Below are positions 37,219 through 46,076 of a stretch of DNA of 64,000 nt, piece after piece. The notes under the pieces were generated by a model, which did not search any database, was not told where the DNA came from, and saw only the letters and a program-made list of their open reading frames with translations. Every line of letters begins with the position of its first letter. Within the stretch, counting starts at the first letter, position 1. Both the position numbers and the translations under genes were made by a program. The stretch covers positions 1 to 64,000 of the forward strand of contig JADJVH010000008.1 in NCBI GenBank assembly GCA_016716665.1. The letters are read 5' to 3'. The stretch is from Candidatus Opimibacter iunctus (lineage in GTDB: Bacteria > Bacteroidota > Bacteroidia > Chitinophagales > Saprospiraceae).

Positions 37219-38745
37219 ATGGCTGAGCCCAATCAATATAATCCCCAATCCTCCGGCAGCAGGCTGAAACCTATACGCACGGACAATGACCTCACGAACC
37301 TAGTCTATGGCAAACTACAGCCTCAAGCCACCCAGATAGAGGAAGTTGTCCTCGGTGCCCTGATGCTTGACAAGGATGCCATGGCCGTGGTCCTCGATAT
37401 CCTGACTCCGGACAGCTTCTACAAGAAACCTCATGGGGTCATCTTCGAAGCCATGATGCACCTCTTTGAGCGCTCCCAACCGGTCGATATCCTCACCGTC
37501 CACGAAGCCCTCAAGAAGACCGGCAGCCTCGATATGATCGGAGGAGTAGGTTTTCTCGTAGAACTTACCAACAAGGTAGCCAGTGCGGCCAACCTGGAAT
37601 TTCACTCGAGAATCATCGCCCAGAAGCATATCCAACGCGAACTCATCCGCGTGAGTACCTCGACCATCAGCGACGCTTTTGAAGACACCAAGGACGTCTT
37701 CCAGATGCTCGATGAAGCGGAGTCCAACCTCTTTGACATCACGCAGAAGAACCTCAACCGCAGTTATTCCAAACTCGGTGACCTCGCTGTCAAGGCACAA
37801 AAAGAACTCGAGTCCCTCTCCAAAAAAGAAATAGGGATGACAGGTGTGCCTTCCGGTTTTACTGAATTAGATAAGATCACCAATGGCTGGCAAAAGTCCG
37901 ACCTGGTCATCGTCGCTGCTCGCCCTGGTATGGGTAAGACGGCATTCTGTCTTGCACTTGCAAAAAATGCAGCCGTCGATTATAACCGCCCTGTAGCTTT
38001 CTTCTCGCTTGAAATGTCCGCCCTCCAGCTCACCCATCGTCTCATGTCGATGGTCGCTGAAATCCCGGGCTCCAAGCTGAGAAACGCACAGATGGAAGAC
38101 TACGAGTGGCAACAACTCAACAGTGCCGTAGAGCGCTTTAGTGAAGTGCCCATTTTTATTGATGATACTCCTGCCATCAACATCTTCGAACTTCGCGCCA
38201 AGTGCCGTCGCCTCAAGATGCACCATGACATTCAGTTGGTCATCGTCGACTACCTACAGTTGATGGCCGCAGGACCTGATCAAAAACGAGGAGGCACCCG
38301 CGAGCAGGAAATCAGTACCATCTCCCGCGCCCTCAAGACCATGGCCAAGGAGCTTGAAATTCCGGTCATCGCACTGTCTCAGTTGAGTCGCGCCGTAGAA
38401 ACCCGCGGTGGTAACAAGCGCCCACAACTCTCCGACCTTCGGGACTCTGGAGCTATCGAGCAGGATGCGGATATCGTAACCTTTATCTACCGTCCGGATT
38501 ACTACGAGATGGAATCCGATCCTACTATTTCAAAAGACGCGGCTGAGATCCTCATCTCCAAGCATAGAAATGGTGCCCTCGGTACAGTCGGCTTAAAATT
38601 CATCGCCCAGTACGCCAAGTTTACCGACCCGGGCGACGACTTCTTCAACGACATCTCCGGCAAGGGACCAGCACCTGATAATTATAATGCGATCATCACA
38701 CGCCCCTCGAGGATCAACGAAGACGACGAACCAATTCCTTTTTAA
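37219..38745 (+). CDS. dnaB: Replicative DNA helicase
   Basis: This 508-residue hexameric helicase unwinds DNA at the replication fork. The N-terminal DnaB domain spans residues ~40-145 (EEVVLGALMLDKDAM), the linker lies around 150-200, and the RecA-like domain from ~205 has Walker A ARPGMGKTA (233-241), Walker B LVIVDYLQLM, and RDSGAIEQDADIV near the C-terminus. It is intact with no intein. The ATG at 37219 follows an A/T-rich leader after the long repeat region. Confidence 0.95.
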   Translation: MAEPNQYNPQSSGSRLKPIRTDNDLTNLVYGKLQPQATQIEEVVLGALMLDKDAMAVVLDILTPDSFYKKPHGVIFEAMMHLFERSQPVDILTVHEALKKTGSLDMIGGVGFLVELTNKVASAANLEFHSRIIAQKHIQRELIRVSTSTISDAFEDTKDVFQMLDEAESNLFDITQKNLNRSYSKLGDLAVKAQKELESLSKKEIGMTGVPSGFTELDKITNGWQKSDLVIVAARPGMGKTAFCLALAKNAAVDYNRPVAFFSLEMSALQLTHRLMSMVAEIPGSKLRNAQMEDYEWQQLNSAVERFSEVPIFIDDTPAINIFELRAKCRRLKMHHDIQLVIVDYLQLMAAGPDQKRGGTREQEISTISRALKTMAKELEIPVIALSQLSRAVETRGGNKRPQLSDLRDSGAIEQDADIVTFIYRPDYYEMESDPTISKDAAEILISKHRNGALGTVGLKFIAQYAKFTDPGDDFFNDISGKGPAPDNYNAIITRPSRINEDDEPIPF

Positions 38746-38835
38746 ATGAAAAATGAAGAATGAAAAGTGAAAAGTAATTGAATTTAAAAAGGTCCCCTTT
38801 AGGGGATTTAGGGGTACAAGCAGATCCACCAAACA

Positions 38836-39870
38836 GTGAAAAGAGAAAGACCACAACAAGCAGATAAACCTAAAGGCAGGCCCGCAAGGAAGTCCCAGCC
38901 TAAGGATCCTATAGCTACACGTAATCGCGCCCAGAAAGAAGCAAGGCTGGCTCGTGAAAAAGGGATGGTAGGAAAACCAAAACCTACTGGCAAAAGCCCG
39001 CGCATATCAACCGCAAAGTTTGGCGAACACCAGGAATTTAAATTCGTGCACAAGCCTAAGGATGATGAATACACCGAAAACGTAAAGGCAGAGGCTAAGG
39101 CGGAGAAACCAGAGAAAGTAGCCCCACCCTCATACAAGGGAGACAGAGAAGTGAAAGGCGAGATGCGCCTCAACAAATTCCTCGCCCATAGCGGTATAGC
39201 CAGTCGTCGCGCCGCAGATACGCTCATCATGCAGGGACATGTCACGGTCAATGGTGAGATCGTCAAGGAGATGGGCTATAAGGTCCAGGAAAAGGATGTG
39301 GTGACTTTCAAAGGCAAGCCCATCAAGACAGTTGATAAGCTTGTCTACTTCCTGCTCAACAAACCACGCAATGTGTTGACCACCTCCAGTGATGAGCGAG
39401 GCCGTCGCACCGTCATCGACATCATGGCTGAAAAGATCCCCGAGCGCATCTACCCTGTAGGCCGACTCGACCGCAATACTTCAGGCCTGATCATCCTGAC
39501 CAATGATGGCGAACTCACTAAAAAACTCTCACACCCGAGCTATAAAGTACCGAAGGTATACCTCGTCACCCTCGACAAAAATCTTGCCCTCAAGGATATG
39601 GAAGAAATCCGCGAAGGCATCACCCTCGAGGATGGCCCCATAAAAGCCGACAGCCTCCACTTTATCGAAGGTCTCTCCAAGCGCGAAGTGGAAATCGAAG
39701 TTCACTCCGGCAAAAACCGACTGGTACGCCGCATCTTCGAGCACTTCGGCTACGAAGTCGTCAAGCTCGACCGAACCTACTACGCCGGCCTCACCAAAAA
39801 GGCCCTCCCCCGCGGCATGTGGAGGCCGCTGACCAAGGAAGAGGTGCGGATGCTGAAGCATTTCACGTAA
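38836..39870 (+). CDS. rluB: RluB/RsuA-family pseudouridine synthase with basic N-terminal extension
   Basis: 344 residues from a GTG start. Residues 1-~105 are Lys/Arg/Pro-rich and low complexity, probably an RNA-binding extension common in Bacteroidota members. An S4 domain follows (MRLNKFLAHSGIASRRAADTLI), then the catalytic domain with YPVGRLDRNTSGLIILTNDGEL (catalytic Asp in GRLD) and the conserved KVYLVTLD and GKNRLVRRIFEHFGYEV. It modifies uridines in 23S (or 16S) rRNA; which site cannot be told from sequence, so the symbol is tentative. Confidence 0.85.
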   Translation: MKRERPQQADKPKGRPARKSQPKDPIATRNRAQKEARLAREKGMVGKPKPTGKSPRISTAKFGEHQEFKFVHKPKDDEYTENVKAEAKAEKPEKVAPPSYKGDREVKGEMRLNKFLAHSGIASRRAADTLIMQGHVTVNGEIVKEMGYKVQEKDVVTFKGKPIKTVDKLVYFLLNKPRNVLTTSSDERGRRTVIDIMAEKIPERIYPVGRLDRNTSGLIILTNDGELTKKLSHPSYKVPKVYLVTLDKNLALKDMEEIREGITLEDGPIKADSLHFIEGLSKREVEIEVHSGKNRLVRRIFEHFGYEVVKLDRTYYAGLTKKALPRGMWRPLTKEEVRMLKHFT

Positions 39871-39884
39871 CAAAAAATATGTTG

Positions 39885-39968
39885 AGCTTAGGTTGCACCT
39901 AAGCTCGCGTATGAAAGATCAAAGAGATTGTATTCAAGGTAATAAACTGTGCAGCCGTTTGTAACGGC
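39885..39968 (-). repeat. Family B three-hairpin element, copy B3
   Basis: On the minus strand: GCCGTT-aca-AACGGC (39954-39968) then a ~48-base linker and AGCTTAGGT-gca-ACCTAAGCT (39885-39905), a perfect 9-bp stem. It lies just after the rluB-like stop and abuts a C-type element. Confidence 0.7.
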
Positions 39969-39994
39969 AGGTAATCAAACTTGCCAACCTTGAA

Positions 39995-40095
39995 TACTCT
40001 GAATGAATACCCAATGGAATTCTGACTTGGAATCTTCTTGCTGGCGGAGAGAACTCCATCCAGCGGCGTTTATATTTCCTGCGGAAATTAAAAAA
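39995..40095 (-). repeat. Family C hairpin element, 'empty loop' copy C4
   Basis: On the minus strand CGCCGCTGGATGGAG is joined directly to TTCTCTCCGCCAGC (40039-40067). In copy C2 (54064-54117) the same two arms are separated by 25 extra bases. Similarity to C2 extends on both sides (AATTTCC..GGAAA upstream; ATTCC...TTCC..TGGG downstream). Confidence 0.65.
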
Positions 40096-40190
40096 CAGGC
40101 CACTACCAATTTGAGCAGAAACGTTAACCCCTCTGGGTAGGGGGGGTAAAACGGGGCAAATGAGCCTTCTCCGGTTTTCCCGTTAACCTT

Positions 40191-40198
40191 TATCTTTG
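40191..40198 (+). promoter_or_regulatory. Candidate -7 element TATCTTTG of GGGP synthase gene
   Basis: TATCTTTGAACA leads directly into the ATG at 40203, exactly like nadB. The transcript would be nearly leaderless. No TTG is seen at the usual -33 distance. Confidence 0.45.
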
Positions 40199-40202
40199 AA
40201 CA

Positions 40203-40973
40203 ATGGATACCAGCCGAACACAGATATATACGGAGCTCACCAAAGCCAGGCAACAAGGCAAGAAAAAACTGGCCGTACTGATCGACCCCGACAAAATGCG
40301 GCTCGGCAAGCTGGACCAGATCATCGATCTCTCGGTCCGGTGCCAGGTGGATTACTTCTTTATCGGCGGGAGTCTCCTCGTCAATAGTCAACTGGACCAA
40401 TGCCTGCAGATGATCCGCCAGCGTTGCCAGATACCCTTGATCCTGTTTCCCGGCAGCACCTACCAGGTCAGCAATAAAGCAGATGCCATTCTCTTCCTGT
40501 CGCTGGTCTCCGGCCGCAATCCTGACCTCCTGATCGGCCAGCATGTCATCGCTGCGCCTTACCTCAAATTGAGTTCGCTGGAAGTACTTTCCACAGGATA
40601 TATGTTGATCGATGGCGGTGTGGGTACCACCGTCCTCTACATGAGTAATACCTCACCTATACCATCCAATAAAGCTGATATCGCCGTATGCACTGCTATG
40701 GCTGCAGAAATGCTCGGCCTCAAGATGATTTTTATGGATGCCGGCAGCGGTGCTTCAAGACCAGTATCCGCTGAGATGATAGAAGCAGTCCGTGGTGCAG
40801 TGGATATACCTTTGATCGTAGGAGGTGGCATACGCTCGGCTGAAAAAGTTGCAGAAAACCTGAAAGCAGGCGCCGATGTCATCGTGATGGGCAATGCCTT
40901 CGAACACGACCCTTCCCTGATGATTGATATAGCCGCCACCGTTCACGCCCACAATGTGACCTTGAATGTCTAA
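40203..40973 (+). CDS. Geranylgeranylglyceryl-phosphate synthase-like protein (group II)
   Basis: This 256-residue TIM-barrel prenyltransferase of the GGGPS/PcrB family has LAVLIDPDKMRLGKL (residues ~22-36), FIGGSLLVN, LFPGSTYQVSNKADAILFLSL, EAGSGA-type loop MDAGSGASRPV, and the phosphate-binding VGGGIRSAEKV and VMGNAFEHD. The family joins geranylgeranyl (or a related prenyl) diphosphate to glycerol-1-phosphate, the first step of archaeal ether lipids; group II enzymes occur in some Bacteroidota, where their product is not settled. It overlaps the next gene by 8 bases. Confidence 0.88.
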   Translation: MDTSRTQIYTELTKARQQGKKKLAVLIDPDKMRLGKLDQIIDLSVRCQVDYFFIGGSLLVNSQLDQCLQMIRQRCQIPLILFPGSTYQVSNKADAILFLSLVSGRNPDLLIGQHVIAAPYLKLSSLEVLSTGYMLIDGGVGTTVLYMSNTSPIPSNKADIAVCTAMAAEMLGLKMIFMDAGSGASRPVSAEMIEAVRGAVDIPLIVGGGIRSAEKVAENLKAGADVIVMGNAFEHDPSLMIDIAATVHAHNVTLNV

Positions 40974-43758
40974 GACCATCAGGTTCATTTCCCTTATCAG
41001 TATTATTTTCTTTGTTGAGAGTATACAGGCACAGCGCCTTGGCTTCCTGCCCTCTAAAACCAATTGGCAACAACTCCGCCACGACAGCCTGCGCATCATC
41101 TATCCAGAAGGCAGCGAAGCCACAGCAAGACGCGTAGCCTCCCTGATGCTCAAGTTTGCGGCCGCTGATCCGATTGCCAAGGAAAGCCGGTACACGCCCA
41201 TCAATGTTGTGCTACAGCCTCAAACAAATGTTTCAAACGGATATGTCGGGTTGGCTCCATATGTATCTGAATTCTATATTCAACCAAATGAAAATCCATT
41301 TGAACTCGGGTCATTGCCATGGGCAGACCTGCTGGCCATCCATGAATACAGGCATGTGCAACAAGTCAATGCAGTCAATACAGGGATCAGTCATATCGTG
41401 AAGGTGATCTTTGGTGAACTTGCATTTTCAGGGATGTATGGATTGGCCACGGCCAATTGGTTGCGCGAGGGAGATGCGGTATATGCTGAGACTAAATGGA
41501 CATCACAGGGTAGAGGCAGGCTGAGCAGGTTTATGCTGCCCTTTCGTGAAAAGACAAAAGATGCTGAGCCCTGGGGATACTATAAGCTCCGCAATGGTTC
41601 TTACAAGCATTATTATCCCGATCATTATCCCCTGGGATATATGATGGTGCAATATGGCAATCATGCTTTTGGGGAAGCCACATGGGATACCATCTTCAGG
41701 AAGGCTCCCAGAATGAAACCCATCTATGATCCTTTTTCAGGCGTAGTGAAAAGATACTATGGAAAGAGCAACCGCCATCTCTATCTCGATGCTGTAAAAT
41801 ACTATGGTGATCAATGGAGAGCCCGCCATCTTCCCGACATTGTATACCCGGCTATTCCCTTGTCCGAAAAAAATCTGAAGGATGCTTTTTTTGATATGAG
41901 CTATCCCGATGTGGCGGGAGATGGCAGTATCTATAGTTCGATCACCACTTTTGATTCAACTACGGCTATCTATAAGATCGAGCCGAATGGGCACCGTGAA
42001 AGAATTGTTACAGTGGGAACCCAATTGGATGCATGCTTTGACTACAGCAATGGTATGCTGGTCTGGACAGAAGCACGAACTGACCCGCGGTGGATACGGA
42101 AAGATGAAAATGTCATCGTTGTGTATGATGATGAGAACCATCATAAGATGGATATCCGCCCGTCTAAAGGATACTACATGCCGTCACTGGATGAGGCAGG
42201 GAAAAAAATTGTTGCCCTGCACACCGATGCAGCCGGAAAATATAATCTGCATATCATCGATGCGGTCACTGGTGAAATCATCAAGGTATTGCCAAATGAA
42301 AAAAACCTGTATCTGGGATATCCAAGGTTTAGTGAAGATGGCCGGCAACTGCTCGCAACGGCTCGTGACGCGGAAGGAAGGATGTGTCTCGTTTGGCAAG
42401 ACATCAGCAGCGGGGAGATCAAGCCGATCACCCATTACAGCTATTCTGTTCTTGGCAGGCCTGTAGAGGCAGGGCATTGGATTTTCCTGACCTGTGGTAT
42501 CGGTGATCTGGACCAGGTCTATGCGATAGACAAAGCAGAAGGTGTGTTCTATCGAGTCAGTGATGGTAACAAAGCCCACTACGATCCGGCATGGGATCCA
42601 GTCCAGGAAGAAATCATCACTACGGAGTATACAAACACCGGAAAAAAACTGGTTCGGGTATCCGGTCAATCACGTGACTGGCGATTGACTAACCTGGACA
42701 ATGGCATCAAAGAGGTGCCAGGTGCAGAAGAGCGAAACCTGCTATCGGAGACGGTCACTGATACTTCCTTTGTTGTCAAAAAATACTCTCCATGGAGCAA
42801 TGCACTCAACATCCATAGCTGGCTTGTGACTGCAGATGATCCGGTATGGGGGATAGAACTTCGATCGGATGATATCATGTCCAATGTCACTATTGCTGCA
42901 GGATATGAATACAATCGTAACACAGAAGTCTTTGGACCCTATGTCGATGCCAGACTGGGGATGTGGTTTCCTGAAATCGACTTTGGGTACAGCAAGCTCA
43001 ACAAAGAGGTGACCACCATTGATGGGCGCCAATACAGGTCGATCAATGAAGAAGTATATGGTGGCCTGACATTGCCCTTTGCATTTACTCCCGGAGTATA
43101 CAGGCAGATTGTAAATGTGTCTGCAACCGCAAATGTTGGTAGCTTCAGGTTGAGTCCAACGCAGGAAGGAACCGACAATGTGCCATACAATTATATGCAA
43201 TACCGGCTATTGATGATCAACAGCCGGAGGAGGGCGCATCGTCAGCCACTGCCCTCATGGGGACAGCGGTTTGATATCAGCTATGCGGGTAATGTTACTG
43301 GCAACAATGTATCGCAACTATACACTAATCTCGAGCTCGCACTGCCATCGTTCAAGGCATCACATTACATTGTCCTTACCGGTGAATACCTTAGCCAGGA
43401 TCTGACACAATCCATCCAATTGAGCAGCAGGTATGCCGGAGCGAGGGGCTTCAGCGTACCGGATGCAGAAGAAAACTACAGGGTTGGGATCACCTATGGA
43501 TTTCCACTTGTTTATCCGGATATCGGTATGGGCAATATCCTCTACGTGCGAAGGATAAGGGTGCAGCCGTTTTACGATATCGCCTATACCAGTGATCCTG
43601 AAGTATTGAGCAGCATACTGAAAAGTACCGGGGCAGAGGTGCTGGTGGATTTCGAATTTGCAAATCTTACGCTTGGATTTCGGTTTGCCAGATTACTTTC
43701 GGGGTATGAAGGAGATCCATTCCGTTTTGAGTTTTTCATCCCTCCATTCCGATTCTAG
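40966..43758 (+). CDS. Outer-membrane protein: peptidase-MA-like domain, beta-propeller and C-terminal beta-barrel
   Basis: 930 residues with a signal peptide ending near IQAQ. Residues ~25-260 resemble gluzincin (peptidase_MA) domains: zinc motif HEYRH at 126-130 and Glu168 in the LREGDA segment as third ligand, with the following helices. Residues ~290-620 hold TolB/WD-like strands ('D-x-x-G-x-x-I'). The last ~320 residues are strand-rich and end in F, like an outer-membrane beta-barrel. A protease sensor domain exported through or displayed on a barrel is plausible. The start overlaps the GGGPS gene. Confidence 0.75.
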   Translation: MSKTIRFISLISIIFFVESIQAQRLGFLPSKTNWQQLRHDSLRIIYPEGSEATARRVASLMLKFAAADPIAKESRYTPINVVLQPQTNVSNGYVGLAPYVSEFYIQPNENPFELGSLPWADLLAIHEYRHVQQVNAVNTGISHIVKVIFGELAFSGMYGLATANWLREGDAVYAETKWTSQGRGRLSRFMLPFREKTKDAEPWGYYKLRNGSYKHYYPDHYPLGYMMVQYGNHAFGEATWDTIFRKAPRMKPIYDPFSGVVKRYYGKSNRHLYLDAVKYYGDQWRARHLPDIVYPAIPLSEKNLKDAFFDMSYPDVAGDGSIYSSITTFDSTTAIYKIEPNGHRERIVTVGTQLDACFDYSNGMLVWTEARTDPRWIRKDENVIVVYDDENHHKMDIRPSKGYYMPSLDEAGKKIVALHTDAAGKYNLHIIDAVTGEIIKVLPNEKNLYLGYPRFSEDGRQLLATARDAEGRMCLVWQDISSGEIKPITHYSYSVLGRPVEAGHWIFLTCGIGDLDQVYAIDKAEGVFYRVSDGNKAHYDPAWDPVQEEIITTEYTNTGKKLVRVSGQSRDWRLTNLDNGIKEVPGAEERNLLSETVTDTSFVVKKYSPWSNALNIHSWLVTADDPVWGIELRSDDIMSNVTIAAGYEYNRNTEVFGPYVDARLGMWFPEIDFGYSKLNKEVTTIDGRQYRSINEEVYGGLTLPFAFTPGVYRQIVNVSATANVGSFRLSPTQEGTDNVPYNYMQYRLLMINSRRRAHRQPLPSWGQRFDISYAGNVTGNNVSQLYTNLELALPSFKASHYIVLTGEYLSQDLTQSIQLSSRYAGARGFSVPDAEENYRVGITYGFPLVYPDIGMGNILYVRRIRVQPFYDIAYTSDPEVLSSILKSTGAEVLVDFEFANLTLGFRFARLLSGYEGDPFRFEFFIPPFRF

Positions 43759-44706
43759 ATGAAAGGTATCGTATCACGCGTCACCGGAAGCTGGCATGAT
43801 ATCCGGCTTGAAGATGGAACCATCCTGCCTTCCCGTATCATCGGCAAACTGCGCATGGATGACATCAAGACCACCAATCCTGTCGGCGTAGGTGATGAGG
43901 TCGAAGTGCAATATGAAAGCGGTGATGATTTCAAAGGGGTGATCACCGAAGTGCTCCCCCGTCGCAATTATATCGTACGCCAATCCCCACGAAGAAAGCA
44001 TGACCTTCATCTCCTTGCATCCAATGTAGATCAGGCTGTATTGGTTACCACGATCGTCAGCCCAATGCTCAAGCTTGGGTTTATCGATCGCTTTCTGTTG
44101 ATGACCGAGCCGCACAACATCCCGGTCATCATCGTGATCAACAAGAATGATTTGTTTGGCGAAGAAGAACATGAAATCTTCGGTGGCCTCAAGATCATGT
44201 ATGAAGAAATCGGGCACATGGTGATGAGTTGCTCGGCGATCACCGGAGAGGGTATTGAGGAATTAAAAGCAGCCCTGAAAGATAAAATGACTCTCGTCGC
44301 CGGTCAGTCGGGTGTCGGCAAGTCAACGCTCGTCAATGCAATTCAACCTGGCCTGGGCCTGAAGACTGAAGAAATTTCAGACTACTCAGGCAAGGGACAG
44401 CATACGACTACATTTGCGGAGATGTTTGCCCTCGACATGGGTGGCTATATCATTGACACGCCCGGTATCAAGATGCTTTCGTTCAACAACCTGGAGCCTA
44501 TGGATGTGGCACACAATTTCAGGGAGTTTTTTGAAAAATCTAAAGAGTGCCGGTTTCCAAACTGCCTGCATCGGAATGAACCCGGGTGCGCTGTAAAAAA
44601 AGCAGTTGAGGAAGGGAACATATCTGTCATGCGTTACGAGCATTATACCCAGATCCTTGAAGAGATCGAGGATCAGAATTATTGGGAGAGACATAAAAAC
44701 CTATAG
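43759..44706 (+). CDS. rsgA: Ribosome small subunit-dependent GTPase A
   Basis: This 315-residue circularly permuted GTPase tests late 30S assembly. An OB-fold is at residues ~1-75; the G motifs come in permuted order: G4 NKND (128-131), G1 GQSGVGKS (182-189), G2 in GQHTTTFAEM, G3 DTPG (~233-236). The C-terminal zinc finger uses C264, C269, H271 and C277. It starts on the base after the preceding stop codon, so it belongs to the same transcription unit. Confidence 0.95.
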   Translation: MKGIVSRVTGSWHDIRLEDGTILPSRIIGKLRMDDIKTTNPVGVGDEVEVQYESGDDFKGVITEVLPRRNYIVRQSPRRKHDLHLLASNVDQAVLVTTIVSPMLKLGFIDRFLLMTEPHNIPVIIVINKNDLFGEEEHEIFGGLKIMYEEIGHMVMSCSAITGEGIEELKAALKDKMTLVAGQSGVGKSTLVNAIQPGLGLKTEEISDYSGKGQHTTTFAEMFALDMGGYIIDTPGIKMLSFNNLEPMDVAHNFREFFEKSKECRFPNCLHRNEPGCAVKKAVEEGNISVMRYEHYTQILEEIEDQNYWERHKNL

Positions 44707-44710
44707 CGCG

Positions 44711-44752
44711 TGAAAAGGCCGAAAAGCTAAAGAGGCTGAAAGGGGCTAAAGG
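44711..44752. repeat. GGCTAAAGA-type spacer repeat
   Basis: Imperfect units (AAGGCCGAA, AAGCTAAAG, AGGCTGAAA, GGGGCTAAAGG) follow rsgA and match those at 32617 and 34443. Confidence 0.55.
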
Positions 44753-44774
44753 CATGTCTTCTAAAATACCAGAT

Positions 44775-44950
44775 GGGAGTTTATAACAATAATACTCATA
44801 GGGAATCGGCCGCCGGCCGTGGCAGGAGCTTCGCGGTGAGCGGAGTCGAACTGTTTGCTCCTGCCACCACAAGAGTCGCAACCAAAATTCAAATAGGGAT
44901 TCCCTACTGAAACCCTCATGGTGGCAGGAGCAAACTCCTGCCACGGCCAA
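44775..44950 (+). repeat. Family C hairpin element, copy C1
   Basis: The element has terminal inverted repeats GGCCGTGGCAGGAG (44815-44828) and CTCCTGCCACGGCC (44935-44948). Inside, the left hairpin GTGGCAGGAGC...GCTCCTGCCAC (44819-44867) carries a 27-base loop with GAGCGGAGTCGAACTGTT. The right hairpin GTGGCAGGAG-CAAA-CTCCTGCCAC (44921-44944) has the same arms and a 4-base loop. Between them is AGGGATTCCCT. Confidence 0.75.
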
Positions 44951-45005
44951 TGGCCCTTGCGGACCAGGCAGATTTTACAATTCACATTTTCTTACCTTAC
45001 AACCC

Positions 45006-46067
45006 ATGACAACGAAGCAAAAGAGGAGATGGCCGCTGATCACTGCCGGCATCGTGGGCTTACTGGTGATCATCTATGTCCTGGGGCCTAAACCTGCAAA
45101 GCCGGATTTTTCATCCCTGACTGTACGGACACTCCAGCCTGACCTGAAGATGCTCGAAGACAGCATCAACGCTAAAGAATCGTCGATCCGATTGAAGCCG
45201 GACAACGAAGCGCGGATTGTCTGGGATACTGCTTATCAAAAGACACCGTATAGCATCGTGTACCTGCCAGGCAATGGCGCTACGCAGGAAGAAGGCGATC
45301 CGATACATGAAGCGCTGGCCAACCGATATGGATGCAATCTCTATCTCGCTCGGCTTGAAGCGCACGGACTCACGGAAGAAAATCCACTGATGAACATCGA
45401 TCCAGTGTTGTGGATGCAATCTGCGCTTGATGCGATTGCAGTCGGAAAGGCTATCGGTGATAAAGTGATCGTCGTATCCTGCTCGACCGGTAGCACACTT
45501 GCCTTATACCTGGCCTCAAAGTATCCTGATCTGGTAGAAGCGCAGATCATGATGTCGCCAAACGTAGATTACTTTGACCCTCGGTCATTTATGATGTCCG
45601 CACCATGGGGACTTCAGATCACCAGACTGATCCTTGGATCGGATTTCTATAGCTGGAAACCTCCTGTCCCTGCTGCTGCAGATCAGTACTGGTATACCCG
45701 CTACCGGATCGAAGGGCTCATCATCCTCAAATCCATGATTGATGAAATCATGACCAAAGAAACATTTAGTAAGATCGATGATCCGCTGTATCTCACGTAT
45801 TATTACAAAGATGATACGCACCAGGACGAAGTAGTGTCTGTGAAAAGGATGCAGGAAATGTATGCTCAGATAGGTACGCCTGCTTCGCTAAAAAAAGAAG
45901 TTGCGCTACCGGATGCAGGCACCCATATCATCGGGTCAGATATCTTCAATCCAAACCTTCAGACCTTGTGGACACCTTTGACCGCATACTGCGAAAATGT
46001 GCTCCACCTCAGTGTAGCAAATGATGTGAATTGGAAACCATTTCTGGATATTCGCACCACCAATTAA
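45006..46067 (+). CDS. Membrane-anchored alpha/beta hydrolase
   Basis: 353 residues: an N-terminal transmembrane anchor (PLITAGIVGLLVIIYVLG, residues ~10-27), then an alpha/beta-hydrolase fold. An oxyanion-type loop is at YLPGNGATQEEG; the nucleophile elbow is VSCSTGSTLAL (S in C-S-T-G, a variant of GxSxG); His is in DAGTHIIGS. The catalytic domain would face the periplasm. The substrate (ester or lipid) cannot be told. The next gene starts 9 bases after its stop. Confidence 0.78.
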   Translation: MTTKQKRRWPLITAGIVGLLVIIYVLGPKPAKPDFSSLTVRTLQPDLKMLEDSINAKESSIRLKPDNEARIVWDTAYQKTPYSIVYLPGNGATQEEGDPIHEALANRYGCNLYLARLEAHGLTEENPLMNIDPVLWMQSALDAIAVGKAIGDKVIVVSCSTGSTLALYLASKYPDLVEAQIMMSPNVDYFDPRSFMMSAPWGLQITRLILGSDFYSWKPPVPAAADQYWYTRYRIEGLIILKSMIDEIMTKETFSKIDDPLYLTYYYKDDTHQDEVVSVKRMQEMYAQIGTPASLKKEVALPDAGTHIIGSDIFNPNLQTLWTPLTAYCENVLHLSVANDVNWKPFLDIRTTN

Positions 46068-46076
46068 ATTTCGGCC

